Positions 25,655 to 34,984 are shown, numbered from the stretch's first letter. The stretch is 64,000 bases of DNA from Azospirillum sp. OGB3 (GCF_014192915.1 NZ_JACHYN010000001.1:372001-436000); one strand, 5' to 3'. Notes: a model not told the origin generated them from the sequence alone. A program made the numbers and translations.

Positions 25655-27334
25655 ATGCACGCGCTCATCGACCTCTTCCTGGCCATGCCGCCGATCGCGC
25701 GCGTGGTGTTCATGCTGGGCATCACCTCGGCCCTGGGGCTGGCGCTCGGCCACATACGGCTGCGCGGCGTCGGGCTGGGCATCGGCGGCGTGCTGTTCGC
25801 GGGCATCGCGGTCGGCCATTTCGCCAAGCAGGCGGGGGTGACGCTGAACGCCGAGATGATGGAGTTCATCCGCGACTTCGGCCTGATCCTGTTCGTCTAC
25901 ACCATCGGCATCCAGGTCGGCCCCGGCTTCTTCGCGGCGCTGAAGAAGTCCGGGCTGGCGCTGAACGGGCTGGCGCTGCTGATGGTCGGGTCGAGCATCC
26001 TGCTGACCGCGATCCTGGTGCTGTTCGACCTTGTGCCGCTGGGCTCCGGCCTCGGCGTCTTCGCGGGCGGGGTGACCAACGCCCCGGCGCTGGCCGCCTC
26101 GCAGCAGGTGCTGAAGGAGGTCGGGGCCGACGCCGCGGTGATGGCCCTGCCCGGCCTGGCCTTCGCGGTCACCTACCCCTTCGGCATCGCCGGCAACCTG
26201 CTGGCCATGGCGGCGGTGCGGATCGTCTTCCGCATCGACCCGCAGGAGGAGGCCAGGGCCTTCGAGGCCGCCCGGCGCGCCGAGGTCGCGGCGCTCGACA
26301 CCATGGACATCGCCGTCACCAACCCGGCCCTGCGCGGGGTGCGGCTGGGCGACCTGACCCTGCTGCCGAGCCTGGGGGTCTGCGCGTCACGGCTGCTGCG
26401 CGGCGGCCAGCTCCGCGTGCCCGGCGAGGACACCCGGCTGGAGGAGGGCGACGTGCTGCACGTCGTCGGCCCGCGCCTGCGGCTGGAGCAGGTCCGCCTG
26501 CTGATGGGGCGGGAGGCCGACGTCCGGCTGACCACCAAGGGCAGCGACCTGCGGTGGGAGCGCATCGTCGTCACCGCCAACCCGGTGCTGGGCAAGTCCA
26601 TCGCCGCGCTGAACCTGAAGGGGGCGTGCGACGTGGTGGTCAGCCGCGTCAACCGCGCCGGCGTGGAGCTGGTGCCCAACGCCGCGCTGAAGCTGCAGTT
26701 CGGCGACATCCTGACGGTGATCGGCAAGCCCGACGACCTCAAGGCCGCCGGCTGCATCATCGGCAACTCCGAACGGCGGCTTCAGACGGTGGAGATGATC
26801 CCGGTCTTCGTCGGCATCACGCTGGGGGCGCTGCTGGGCGCTATCCCGCTGTTCCTGCCGGGCATGCCGGCGCCCTTGCGGCTGGGCATGGCCGGCGGGC
26901 CGCTGATCGTCGCCATCGTGCTGGCGCGCATCGGCCACATCGGGCCGCTGGTCTGGTTCATGCCACCCGCCGCCAACCTCGCCCTGCGCGAGATCGGCAT
27001 CGTCCTGTTCCTCGCCGTGCTGGGCATCGCGTCGGGCGACCGCTTCGTCGAGACGATGGCGAGCGGCGCCGGGCTGCCCTGGATGGCCTGGGGCGTCCTG
27101 GTCACGCTGGTGCCGCTGCTGCTGACCGGGCTGCTGGCGCGCGGCGTGATGAAGCTGAACTTCCTCAGCATCTGCGGCGTGCTGGCCGGGGCGCAGACCA
27201 ACCCGCCGGGCCTCGCCTATGCCAACGCGGTGGTCGCGTCGGAGGCGCCGGCGCTGGCCTACGCCACCGTCTACCCGCTGGCCATGTGCCTGCGCATCCT
27301 GGCGCCGCAGCTTCTGGTGCTGATGCTGTGGTGA
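25655..27334 (+). CDS. AspT-type exchanger family transporter (copy 2)
   Basis: A 559-residue paralogue of the preceding gene with the same architecture: LILFVYTIGIQVGPGFF, paired RCK_C domains, and APALAYATVYPLAMCLRILAPQ at the end. Signature loops are nearly identical between copies, whereas the first transmembrane block and the RCK region differ more. One visible difference is the C-terminal loop, GAQTNPPGLAYAN instead of GSMTDPPALAFAN, which may alter substrate choice. GGGGAG lies upstream. The pair probably forms an operon and might heterodimerise; that is inference. Confidence 0.9.
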   Translation: MHALIDLFLAMPPIARVVFMLGITSALGLALGHIRLRGVGLGIGGVLFAGIAVGHFAKQAGVTLNAEMMEFIRDFGLILFVYTIGIQVGPGFFAALKKSGLALNGLALLMVGSSILLTAILVLFDLVPLGSGLGVFAGGVTNAPALAASQQVLKEVGADAAVMALPGLAFAVTYPFGIAGNLLAMAAVRIVFRIDPQEEARAFEAARRAEVAALDTMDIAVTNPALRGVRLGDLTLLPSLGVCASRLLRGGQLRVPGEDTRLEEGDVLHVVGPRLRLEQVRLLMGREADVRLTTKGSDLRWERIVVTANPVLGKSIAALNLKGACDVVVSRVNRAGVELVPNAALKLQFGDILTVIGKPDDLKAAGCIIGNSERRLQTVEMIPVFVGITLGALLGAIPLFLPGMPAPLRLGMAGGPLIVAIVLARIGHIGPLVWFMPPAANLALREIGIVLFLAVLGIASGDRFVETMASGAGLPWMAWGVLVTLVPLLLTGLLARGVMKLNFLSICGVLAGAQTNPPGLAYANAVVASEAPALAYATVYPLAMCLRILAPQLLVLMLW

Positions 27335-27468
27335 GGGACGCGACGTCCCGGAGAAGGTTGTGAAAATCCGCGTTGCGGGGGATTGTCCGGCGGTCTAGCC
27401 TAGCGGCACCGTCCAGGGTTGGGCGGTCCAGACCGTTCCCCGCCCCGCTTCCCGCCGACAAGCCCCGC

Positions 27469-28275
27469 ATGCACCGACACCCGCCCACGAATCCCCACGC
27501 CCCCGAAGCCGTCCTCGTCGAGAATGTCCACAAGCGCTTCGGTCCGCTGGAGGTGCTGAAGGGCGTCTCCCTGACCGCGCGCGAGGGCGACGTCATCACG
27601 CTGATCGGCTCCTCCGGCTCCGGCAAGAGCACGCTCCTGCGCTGCATCAACATGCTGGAGGTGCCGGACGAGGGGCGGATCGTCATCGGCGGCGAGGCCA
27701 TCGGCCTGAAGAAGGCGCGCGGCGGCCAGACCGTCCCCGCCGATTCCCGGCAGGTGGACCGCATCCGCACCCGGCTGGGCATGGTGTTCCAGAGCTTCAA
27801 CCTCTGGACCCACATGACCATCCTGGAGAACGTCATCGAGGCGCCGGTCCATGTGCTGGGCGTCCCGAAGGCGGAGGCGGTGGACCGTGCCCGCAAGCTG
27901 CTGGACAAGGTGGGCATCCTGGCCAAGGCCGAGTCCTACCCGGTGCAGCTCTCCGGCGGGCAGCAGCAGCGCGCCGCCATCGCCCGCGCGCTGGCCATGC
28001 AGCCCAAGGTGATGCTGTTCGACGAGCCGACCTCCGCGCTCGACCCCGAGCTGGTGGGCGAGGTGCTGCTGGTCATCCGCCAGCTCGCCGAGGAGGGCAA
28101 CACCATGATTCTCGTGACGCACGAGATGGGCTTCGCCCGCGAGGTCGCGTCGGAGGTGGTGTTCCTCCACCAGGGCCGGATCGAGGAGCGGGGACCGCCC
28201 GACCGGGTTCTGGTCAATCCGGAATCGGACCGCGTGCGACAGTTCCTGTCGCGCCACCTGTCCGGCGGCGGCTGA
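27469..28275 (+). CDS. hisP: Basic amino acid ABC transporter, ATP-binding protein
   Basis: A 268-residue polar-amino-acid-uptake ATPase: Walker A GSSGSGKST, Q-loop VFQSFNLW, signature LSGGQQQRAAIARAL, Walker B VMLFDEPTSALDPE and switch His in VTHEMGFA. The HisP/ArtP group typically has the longer insert seen here between Walker A and the Q-loop. It heads a four-gene unit ATPase - binding protein - permease - permease. The first 16 residues before EAVLVENVHKRFG are His/Pro-rich. Confidence 0.93.
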   Translation: MHRHPPTNPHAPEAVLVENVHKRFGPLEVLKGVSLTAREGDVITLIGSSGSGKSTLLRCINMLEVPDEGRIVIGGEAIGLKKARGGQTVPADSRQVDRIRTRLGMVFQSFNLWTHMTILENVIEAPVHVLGVPKAEAVDRARKLLDKVGILAKAESYPVQLSGGQQQRAAIARALAMQPKVMLFDEPTSALDPELVGEVLLVIRQLAEEGNTMILVTHEMGFAREVASEVVFLHQGRIEERGPPDRVLVNPESDRVRQFLSRHLSGGG

Positions 28276-28396
28276 ATCGGTCGCGCGAGAACGGCCCGCT
28301 CAATTCCCTTGACTGGCGCTGTAAAACCGTAAACCTCAGAGCCTGCCCGAGCATAAGAGCCATCCATAAGGGCATCAGAACAGAGGAGGTTTTCCC

Positions 28397-29230
28397 GTGA
28401 AGAAGATCGTTGCGGCGCTGGCGCTCGGCGCCATCGTGGCGGTCGCCGGCACCGCCGTCGAAGCCAAGGACTGGAAGAAGATCCGCATCGCCACCGAGGG
28501 CGCCTACGCCCCGTGGAACGCGACGGACCCGTCGGGCAAGCTGATCGGCTTCGAGCCGGACCTCGCCATGGAACTCTGCAAGAAGATGAAGGCCGAGTGC
28601 GAGATCGTCGCCCAGGATTGGGACGGCATGATCCCGGCCATCCAGCAGGGCAAGTACGACGCCATCATGGCGGCGATGTCGATCACCGACGAGCGTGAGA
28701 AGGTCATCGCCTTCGCCGGCCCCTACGGCACCGAGCCGTCGATGTTCGGCACCATGAAGAATTCGCCGCTCGCCAAGGCGACCTTCCCCGGCGAGCGCTA
28801 CGACCTGTCCAAGGACGACCCGAAGGCCGCCATCGCCGCCCTGGCCGATGCGCTGAAGGGCAAGACGGTCGGTGTGCAGACCTCGACCATCCAGGCGAAC
28901 TTCATGGAGCAGCTTCTGCCGCAGGTGTCGGTCCGCACCTACGACAAGCTGGACAACGCCGGCATCGACATGGCCGCCGGCCGCGTCGACGCCATCTTCG
29001 GCGACCGTTCGGCGGTGGACGCCATCATCAAGACGGACGCCGGCAACATGACCCTGTTCGGCCCGGCTTTCGCGCGCGGCGTCCTGGGCAAGGGCGTGGG
29101 GGTGGGCCTGCGCAAGGCCGACGGCGACCTGAAGGAGCTGTTCAACAAGGCCATCGCCGAGGCCAACCAGGACGGCACCATCACGAAGCTGAGCACCCAG
29201 CACTTCGGCTACGACATCTCGATCAAGTAA
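28397..29230 (+). CDS. Lysine/arginine/ornithine-type periplasmic binding protein
   Basis: A 277-residue exported protein with a signal peptide (MKKIVAALALGAIVAVAGTA, cleavage near VEA-KDW). The mature start RIATEGAYAPWNATDPSGKL and GFEPDLAMELCKKM match the family-3 solute-binding proteins for basic amino acids (ArgT/HisJ). The start codon is GTG, preceded by a strong GAGGAGG at 28383-28389. A TTGACT-like -35 occurs at 28309, but the -10 is poor. Confidence 0.93.
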   Translation: MKKIVAALALGAIVAVAGTAVEAKDWKKIRIATEGAYAPWNATDPSGKLIGFEPDLAMELCKKMKAECEIVAQDWDGMIPAIQQGKYDAIMAAMSITDEREKVIAFAGPYGTEPSMFGTMKNSPLAKATFPGERYDLSKDDPKAAIAALADALKGKTVGVQTSTIQANFMEQLLPQVSVRTYDKLDNAGIDMAAGRVDAIFGDRSAVDAIIKTDAGNMTLFGPAFARGVLGKGVGVGLRKADGDLKELFNKAIAEANQDGTITKLSTQHFGYDISIK

Positions 29231-29251
29231 CCGGCCATCATGTGAAGGGAT

Positions 29252-29318
29252 GCCCCCTCTTCCCGTCGCGGGGAGAGGGGAACCCGGTTCGGAGCCCTTT
29301 CGGAGCCCTTTCGGAGCG
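29252..29318. repeat. Palindrome plus 11-bp tandem repeat before permease
   Basis: A CCCCTCTTCCCG / CGGGGAGAGGGG-type palindrome (about 29252-29280) is followed by TTCGGAGCCCT repeated about 2.6 times (29289-29317), ending at the permease ATG. Both lie between the binding-protein and permease genes, where they could lower downstream expression. Confidence 0.75.
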
Positions 29319-29319
29319 C

Positions 29320-30024
29320 ATGTTCGAACTTCTCTCCTTCGGCCCGAACGGGTGGGGCGGCCAGCTTCTCGGCGGGGCCGCGATGACGGTCGCCGTGTCG
29401 GTGTCGGCCTTCGTCCTCGGCCTCGTCTTCGGCTCGCTCGGCGCGTCGGCGAAGCTCAGCCGCAACCTCGCCCTCACCGGCGTGGCGGAGGTCTACACCA
29501 CCGTCGTCCGCGGCGTCCCCGAACTGCTGGTCATCTATCTGCTGTTCTTCGGCGGCAGCGGCGCGGTCATGGCTGTCGGCCGGGTCTTCGGCTACGAGGG
29601 CTACATCGAGCTGAACGCCTTCTCCATCGGCGTCCTGGCGGTCGGGCTGATCTCCGGCGCCTATTCGACGGAGGTGATCCGCGGCGCGGTCCAGGCGGTG
29701 CCCCACGGCCAGATCGAGGCCGCGCGCGCCTGCGGCATGTCGCGCTGGCTGATCCTGCGCCGCATCCTGGTGCCGCAGACCCTGCGCTACGCCCTGCCGG
29801 GGCTGGGCAACGTCTGGCAGCTCACCCTGAAGGACACGGCGCTGATCTCCGTGACGGCGCTGGCCGAGATCATGCGCGTGTCGCATGTGGCGGCGGGGTC
29901 GACCCGCCAGCCGTTCCTGTTCTACACCACCGCGGCGGTGCTCTACCTCCTGCTCACCACCGTCTCCACGGTGGCGTTCGAGCGGGCGGAACGCTACGCC
30001 AATCGCGGCGTGCGGAGGGCCTGA
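29320..30024 (+). CDS. hisQ: Basic amino acid ABC transporter, permease (HisQ-like)
   Basis: A 234-residue permease of the HisQ/HisM type with five predicted helices, the entry motif VVRGVPELLVIYLLFF, and the EAA loop GQIEAARACGMSRWLILRRI that contacts the ATPase. It pairs with the following gene to form the membrane channel. The start at MFELLSFG is preferred; the upstream in-frame extension translates the tandem repeat and lacks conservation. Confidence 0.92.
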   Translation: MFELLSFGPNGWGGQLLGGAAMTVAVSVSAFVLGLVFGSLGASAKLSRNLALTGVAEVYTTVVRGVPELLVIYLLFFGGSGAVMAVGRVFGYEGYIELNAFSIGVLAVGLISGAYSTEVIRGAVQAVPHGQIEAARACGMSRWLILRRILVPQTLRYALPGLGNVWQLTLKDTALISVTALAEIMRVSHVAAGSTRQPFLFYTTAAVLYLLLTTVSTVAFERAERYANRGVRRA

Positions 30025-30027
30025 CCC

Positions 30028-30717
30028 ATGAACTGGGAACTGATGTGGGACAGCGTGCCCACCCTCCTGCGCGGCGTTCCGGTGACCCTGCAGCTGGTCG
30101 GGCTGGCGCTGCTGTTCGGCGCGGGCGTGGCCTTCGCGGTGGCGCTGCTGCGGCTGTACGGCAGCCGCGTCACCGAGCGGCTGATGGCCGCCTATGTCTT
30201 CGTGTTCCGCGGCACGCCGCTGCTCGTGCAGATCTTCCTGATCTATTACGGCATGGGCCAGTTCGAGCTGGTGCGCAGCAGCTTCCTCTGGGTCTATCTG
30301 CGCGAGCCTTTCTGGTGCGCCATCCTGGCGCTGACGCTGAACACCGGCGCCTACACCAGCGAGATCCTGCGCGGCGCCATCCTGTCGGTGCCGCAGGGCC
30401 AGATCGAGGCGGCGCGGGCCTGCGGCATGTCGCGCACGCTGCTGTTCCGGCGCATCGTGATGCCGGTGGCGATCCGCCAGATGCTGCCGGCCTACGGCAA
30501 CGAAGTGATCCTGATGGTGAAGGCCAGTTCGCTCGCCAGCACCATCACGCTTCTGGAGATCACCGGCATCGCCCGCAAGATCATCGCGCAGAGCTTCGCG
30601 GTGTTCGAGGTGTTCATCGTGGCGGGCAGCATCTATCTGCTGCTGAACTTCCTCGCGTCGCGCCTGATCCGCTACGCCGAGTGGCGCATGACGCCGTACC
30701 TGCGGGCGCGGGGGTAG
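30028..30717 (+). CDS. hisM: Basic amino acid ABC transporter, permease (HisM-like)
   Basis: A 229-residue permease with VFRGTPLLVQIFLIYYGMGQ and the EAA loop GQIEAARACGMSRTLLFRRI. It begins three bases after the HisQ-like stop and completes the transporter. A partial CCCTCCCC palindrome follows at 30727-30748. Confidence 0.93.
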   Translation: MNWELMWDSVPTLLRGVPVTLQLVGLALLFGAGVAFAVALLRLYGSRVTERLMAAYVFVFRGTPLLVQIFLIYYGMGQFELVRSSFLWVYLREPFWCAILALTLNTGAYTSEILRGAILSVPQGQIEAARACGMSRTLLFRRIVMPVAIRQMLPAYGNEVILMVKASSLASTITLLEITGIARKIIAQSFAVFEVFIVAGSIYLLLNFLASRLIRYAEWRMTPYLRARG

Positions 30718-30793
30718 GCTGCCGGCCCTCCCCTGCGCAGCGGGAGAGCAACACACAAGGGTTGGGATAAGGGCAAGGGAAAGAGGTCGGAAC

Positions 30794-32041
30794 TCACCCC
30801 CCCAGATACCCCAGCATCCCCTTCCCAACCCGCGCGCCCATGGCGAAGCAACCCTGGAGGAGGTAGCCGCCGGTCGGCGCCTCCCAATTCAGCATCTCCC
30901 CGGCGACGAAGGTGCCCGGCAGGCGGGTCAGCATCAGCGACGCATCCAACTCCGCCAGACGGATGCCGCCGGCGGTGGAGATGGCGCGCTCGATGGGCCG
31001 CACGCCGGTCAGCACCATCGACAGGCCCTTGATGTGGCGGGCCAGCGCCGCCGGGTCCGACAGCTCCGACGCCGGGGTGAACTCGCGCAGCAGGGCGGCG
31101 CGCGGGCCGGTCAGCGACAGGGACTTCTTCAGGAAGGTGGACAGCGACTCCGCACCGCGGCGGCGCAGCCGTTTGGCGATCGCCGACTCCGGCAGGTCCG
31201 GCATCAGGTCGATGGTCAGGGCGGCCCAGCCCTCGCGCTCGATGGCGTCGCGCAAGGGGGCGCTCAGCGCGTAGACGGCGCCGCCCTCGATGCCGGTCTC
31301 GGTGACGACGAACTCGCCCTTCAGCCGCCGGTCGGCGAAGGCGAGGCCGACGCTCTTGACCGGCTGGCCGGCGAATCGTTCGCGCAGATGATCGGACCAG
31401 GGCACCTCGAAGCCCATGTTGGACGGACGCAGCGGCGCGATGTCCACCCCGCGCGCCGCCAGCAGCTCCGTCCAGGCGCCGTCGGAGCCGGTGCGCGGCC
31501 AACTCGCCCCGCCCAGCGCCAGCAGGGTGGCGCGCGGGGCGACGGTGGTTTCGCTGCCGTCGCCGCGCTGGAAGCGCAGCGCGCCCCGCTCATCCCAGCC
31601 GAGCCAGCGGTGGCGGGTGTGCAGGGTGACTCCCAGCCCTTCCAGCCGGCGCAGCCACGCGCGGACCAGGGTGGAAGCCTTCATCTGCACCGGAAAGACA
31701 CGCCCGCTGGAGCCGACGAAGGTCTCGATCCCGAGCCCCGTTGCCCAGTCGCGCAGGTCCGCCGGGGAGAAGGCGGCCAGCAGATCGGCGAACAGCGGGG
31801 CCTGCGCGCCGTAGCGGGTGGTGAAGGCGTCCAGCGCTTCGGAATGGGTCAGGTTCAGCCCGCCGCGCCCGGCCAGCAGCAGCTTGCGCGCCGGGGTGGG
31901 CATCCGTTCATAGACGGCGACCGAGCGGCCCGCCGCGGCGATGACCTCCGCCGCCATCAGCCCGGCCGGACCGGCGCCGATGATCGCGACATCGGAAGAG
32001 AAGGCGTCGGGAGAGAGGGCGGTGTCAGGGGCGTCGGTCAT
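30794..32041 (-). CDS. BaiN/YhiN-type FAD-dependent flavoprotein (TIGR03862-like)
   Basis: A 415-residue flavoprotein. FAD-binding GAGPAGLMAAE near residue 24, then MPTPARKLLLAGRGGLNLTHSE, characteristic of the HI0933/BaiN family, LALGGASWPRTGSDG, and the C-terminal AGEMLNWEAPTGGYLLQGCFAMG are visible. The family includes putative NAD(P)H-dependent dehydrogenases and the bile-acid reductase BaiN, but most bacterial members have no proven substrate. The start at MTDAPD follows GGGGGA. It is last in a reverse-strand series with the small acidic protein. Confidence 0.9.
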   Translation of the reverse strand: MTDAPDTALSPDAFSSDVAIIGAGPAGLMAAEVIAAAGRSVAVYERMPTPARKLLLAGRGGLNLTHSEALDAFTTRYGAQAPLFADLLAAFSPADLRDWATGLGIETFVGSSGRVFPVQMKASTLVRAWLRRLEGLGVTLHTRHRWLGWDERGALRFQRGDGSETTVAPRATLLALGGASWPRTGSDGAWTELLAARGVDIAPLRPSNMGFEVPWSDHLRERFAGQPVKSVGLAFADRRLKGEFVVTETGIEGGAVYALSAPLRDAIEREGWAALTIDLMPDLPESAIAKRLRRRGAESLSTFLKKSLSLTGPRAALLREFTPASELSDPAALARHIKGLSMVLTGVRPIERAISTAGGIRLAELDASLMLTRLPGTFVAGEMLNWEAPTGGYLLQGCFAMGARVGKGMLGYLGG

Positions 32042-32164
32042 CGGGTCCCCCGAGGGGTGAAGGATGTCGACCGGTCCCGTCCGCACCGCCTTCGCCGAAG
32101 GAAAAAGCAGGGTTGGACGGGACCGGGGCACTCAAGAAGCGGGAATCGGCGGCGCAGGACCGGA

Positions 32165-32428
32165 TCAGTCCGCGTCGTCCTCCTGGGCCACCTCGTCGGC
32201 AAGGTCGTTGGCCATGTCGGCGAAATAGCCCGCGTCCACCTCCAGCCCGTTCTCCTCGCAGATCCGCATGAAGATGCGGTAGGCGTGCAGGATCGCGACG
32301 TCGAGAACGGCGAGATCGCCCTCCTCGCTGTGCTTGTCGGTGACGCCACGCTCCTGGAGCGTGCCGACGATGTCGTGAGAGGCGGCCTGAAGCACCGCTT
32401 CCATGGCTTGTTTGTGAAGGGTCGACAT
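32165..32428 (-). CDS. Small acidic hypothetical protein
   Basis: An 87-residue, mostly helical acidic protein beginning MSTLHKQAMEAVLQAASHD and ending AQEDDAD. AGAGGA precedes the ATG. It has no signal peptide, Cys pair or membrane helix, and I do not recognise a family. It sits between the pentaheme cytochrome and the BaiN-like gene on the same strand. Confidence 0.75.
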   Translation of the reverse strand: MSTLHKQAMEAVLQAASHDIVGTLQERGVTDKHSEEGDLAVLDVAILHAYRIFMRICEENGLEVDAGYFADMANDLADEVAQEDDAD

Positions 32429-32537
32429 CGCGGGGGTCCTCTTTCTCAAGTGGTCGTCTGCCGGCGGGCGCGGCGTGTTCGGTGCCGGCCCGTGGTAGAA
32501 AACCCCTCTTAGCAGCTTCGGGTTCTCGCCGCAGCGA

Positions 32538-33686
32538 TCATCGCGCGCCGTCCTTCGCATGGCTCTGCAGATAGGTCAGCAGCAGGCGGCCCTCTTCCTC
32601 GTCCAGCCGGGTCAGCCGCTTCATGGCGTTCATCTTGCCGATCCAGGCGTTCGCGTCGAAGGCGGCCGGCGGGTGCAGCGTGTGGCAGAGCGAGCAGTTG
32701 GCGTCATAGACCCGCGCCCCGTAATCCCACAGCGCGCCGAGCGTGCCCACATAGCCGCCCGCCCCGGTCCAGGCGGTCAGGCGGACCTCCGTCCATTCCT
32801 GTTCGGTCTCCGGATCGGTGACGCTGCGCAGCGCCACCGCCTGCCCCGCCGCAGCGGCGCTCAACTTGACCGTGGTGATGCGCTTGCCCGGTTGGGCGTA
32901 GAGGGTCTGGGTGGAGGTTCCGCGCTGCCAGCCGGTGATTTCCACCCGCAGGGCCCCGCCCTCCGCCGCCAGGACCCTTACCGGAGTCGCCGCGGCGATC
33001 TCGCCGTCTCCACCAGCCCCCGGAACCGGCGGAGCGCCGTACAGGGCGAGGCTGGTCAGGGCGTAGGCGGTGTCGCCGGGCTTCAGGGCCAGCGCCTTCG
33101 CTTGGTCCGACAGACCGGCGAAGAGTTGGCGATGGTCGGCGGTGACGTCGGGGAAGCTGTGGGCAATGCCTTTGTGGCAGTCGATGCAGGTCTTGCCGGC
33201 CTTCTCCGCCCCTTCCATGGCGCTGGCCGCCTTCGGCGTCTGCTTGTGGAAGTCCATGGCGCCGAAGGAATGGCAGTTGCGGCATTCCTGGCTGTCGGTG
33301 GCCCGCATGCGGTCCCATTCGCGGCGCGCCAGCGTGTGGCGCTTGGCCTCGAACTTCTCCTTGCTGTCGATGGAGCCGATGAGCCAGTGGTACAGTTCGC
33401 CCGACGCCTGCACCTTGCGGATCACCTTGTGCGTCCAGTCGCGCGGGACGTGGCAGTCGGCGCAGGTCGCCCTTACGCCGGAAGCGTTCTGGTAGTGCGG
33501 CGAGGCCGTGTACTCGGCGTACACGGTGTCGCGCATCTCGTGGCAGGAGACGCAGAACTCCATGCTGTTGGTGGCTTCCATCGCGGTGTTGAAGCCGCCC
33601 CAGCCGACCACCCCGACGACGACGCCCACCAGACCGGCCAGCGCGAGCGCCCCGAAGCCGCTCGCCGTCTTCCATCCCCACCGCAT
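32538..33686 (-). CDS. Pentaheme c-type cytochrome, NapC/NirT-TorC type
   Basis: A 382-residue protein with one N-terminal membrane anchor (about 8-30) and a periplasmic body with five CxxCH sites: CVSCH 45-49, CADCH 75-79, CRNCH 135-139, CIDCH 167-171 and CSLCH 331-335. The first four form the NapC/NirT quinol-oxidising module; the last belongs to a C-terminal monoheme domain as in TorC. No torA or other reductase is adjacent; the upstream gene is a di-heme peroxidase. Start MRWGWK has AGGG upstream; a GTG at 33749 would start in a repeat. Confidence 0.9.
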   Translation of the reverse strand: MRWGWKTASGFGALALAGLVGVVVGVVGWGGFNTAMEATNSMEFCVSCHEMRDTVYAEYTASPHYQNASGVRATCADCHVPRDWTHKVIRKVQASGELYHWLIGSIDSKEKFEAKRHTLARREWDRMRATDSQECRNCHSFGAMDFHKQTPKAASAMEGAEKAGKTCIDCHKGIAHSFPDVTADHRQLFAGLSDQAKALALKPGDTAYALTSLALYGAPPVPGAGGDGEIAAATPVRVLAAEGGALRVEITGWQRGTSTQTLYAQPGKRITTVKLSAAAAGQAVALRSVTDPETEQEWTEVRLTAWTGAGGYVGTLGALWDYGARVYDANCSLCHTLHPPAAFDANAWIGKMNAMKRLTRLDEEEGRLLLTYLQSHAKDGAR

Positions 33687-33771
33687 GTCGATACCCTGAT
33701 AACCACCTTGAACAGGTGAGGGGGTGCGCGTTTCCGGCACGTCCGGCACAAGCGCACCCCCCTCACCCTAA

Positions 33772-33794
33772 CCCTCTCCCCGGAGGGGAGAGGG
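33772..33794. repeat. Short CCCTCTCCCC palindrome
   Basis: The same 23-nt palindrome as at 907-929, here between the cytochrome c peroxidase stop and the pentaheme gene. It could attenuate transcription between them. Confidence 0.85.
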
Positions 33795-33811
33795 AATAGC
33801 TTCCCGAACCG

Positions 33812-34816
33812 TCAGTCGAAGGGATGCGGCTTCGGCGTCTTGTCCGTGGACGGCGGCAGGATCGGCAGAGCGAAGCTCGGCTGGTCACCGGTCAGCGTCT
33901 TCAGGAAGGCGACGATCTTGGCGTTCTCGTCGGTCGAGAACTTCTTGCCCAACTGGATGCGGCCCATGACGTCCACAGCGTCGGACAGCGTCGCGGCCTC
34001 GCCGTCGTGGAAGTAGGGGTAGGTCAGCGCGACGTTGCGCAGCGTCGGAACCTTGAAGTTGAAGCGGTCGGCCTCCTCCTTGGTCACCGCGATGCGGCCC
34101 TCGGCGGGGTTGTTGGTCTTGTAGGGCTCGACGACGCCCATCTTCTGGAAGGTGTTGCCGCCGACGGCCGAGCCGTTGTGGCAGGCGGTGCAGCCCGAGT
34201 CCTTGAACAGCTCGTAGCCTTCCAGCTCGACGGTGGTCAGGGCCTTCTTGTCACCCTTCAACCACTGGTCGAAGCGGGAGTTCGGCGTGACCAGCGTCTC
34301 CTCGAAAGCGGCGATGGCCTTGGTCACCTCCTCGATGGTGATCTTGGTCTCGCCGAAGACCTCGCCGAATTCCTTCTGGTATTCGGGGATGGAGCGCAGC
34401 ACCTCGACCGCCAGGGCGTGGGTGGAGCCCATCTCGCCCGGGTTGGCGATCGGACCGCCGGCCTGCTCCTGCAACGTCAGCGCGCGGCCGTCCCAGAACT
34501 GCGCGACGTTCAGGCTGGAGTTCAGCACGGTCGGCGAGTTGATCGGGCCCTGCTGCCAGTTGTGGCCGATGGAGGTCTTCAGGTTGTCGGTGCCGCCCAT
34601 GGACAGGTTGTGGCACGAGTTGCAGGAGATGAAGCCGGACTTGGACAGCCGGGGATCGAAGTACAGCTTCTTGCCGAGTTCAACCAATCCGGGATTGGTG
34701 ACCTTCGCCGGCTCGATCGGCGAAATCGGTTCGTCGGCGGCGAACGCGGGCACGCCGAAGGTGGCGACGGAGGCCGCCAGCATGGCCGCGAACGACACGG
34801 CAGCACGCATGGACAT
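33812..34816 (-). CDS. ccpA: Di-heme cytochrome c peroxidase
   Basis: A 334-residue periplasmic protein of the CcpA/MauG family. The signal peptide ends near AFA-26. Two heme sites are CNSCH (65-69) and CTACH (209-213), with PTVLNSSLN, FWDGRALTLQEQA and PTLRNVALTYPYFHDG as family hallmarks. It reduces hydrogen peroxide to water with electrons from a small c-type cytochrome or quinol donor. The pentaheme cytochrome immediately downstream is a candidate donor. Upstream DNA is AT-richer than the surroundings. Confidence 0.94.
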   Translation of the reverse strand: MSMRAAVSFAAMLAASVATFGVPAFAADEPISPIEPAKVTNPGLVELGKKLYFDPRLSKSGFISCNSCHNLSMGGTDNLKTSIGHNWQQGPINSPTVLNSSLNVAQFWDGRALTLQEQAGGPIANPGEMGSTHALAVEVLRSIPEYQKEFGEVFGETKITIEEVTKAIAAFEETLVTPNSRFDQWLKGDKKALTTVELEGYELFKDSGCTACHNGSAVGGNTFQKMGVVEPYKTNNPAEGRIAVTKEEADRFNFKVPTLRNVALTYPYFHDGEAATLSDAVDVMGRIQLGKKFSTDENAKIVAFLKTLTGDQPSFALPILPPSTDKTPKPHPFD

Positions 34817-34984
34817 CGCACTTCTCCCTTATCGAAGTTCTAATATTTTGGCTAATGCCTTGATGCGTAATGACAGTGGCACGGCGCCTTCTGGTGATAC
34901 CAGTGACAGGCGTGTCGCGCGGCAACTTGCCGCATGTCCGCACACAAATTGTGCCCATTCAAAACAATCCTCCATCCCGGCATG

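Noticed and set aside
34840..34900. Possible FNR/Anr box upstream of cytochrome c peroxidase
   Set aside because: TTGAT-GCGT-AATGA has only one good half-site; the second arm does not match ATCAA, so I do not call it.
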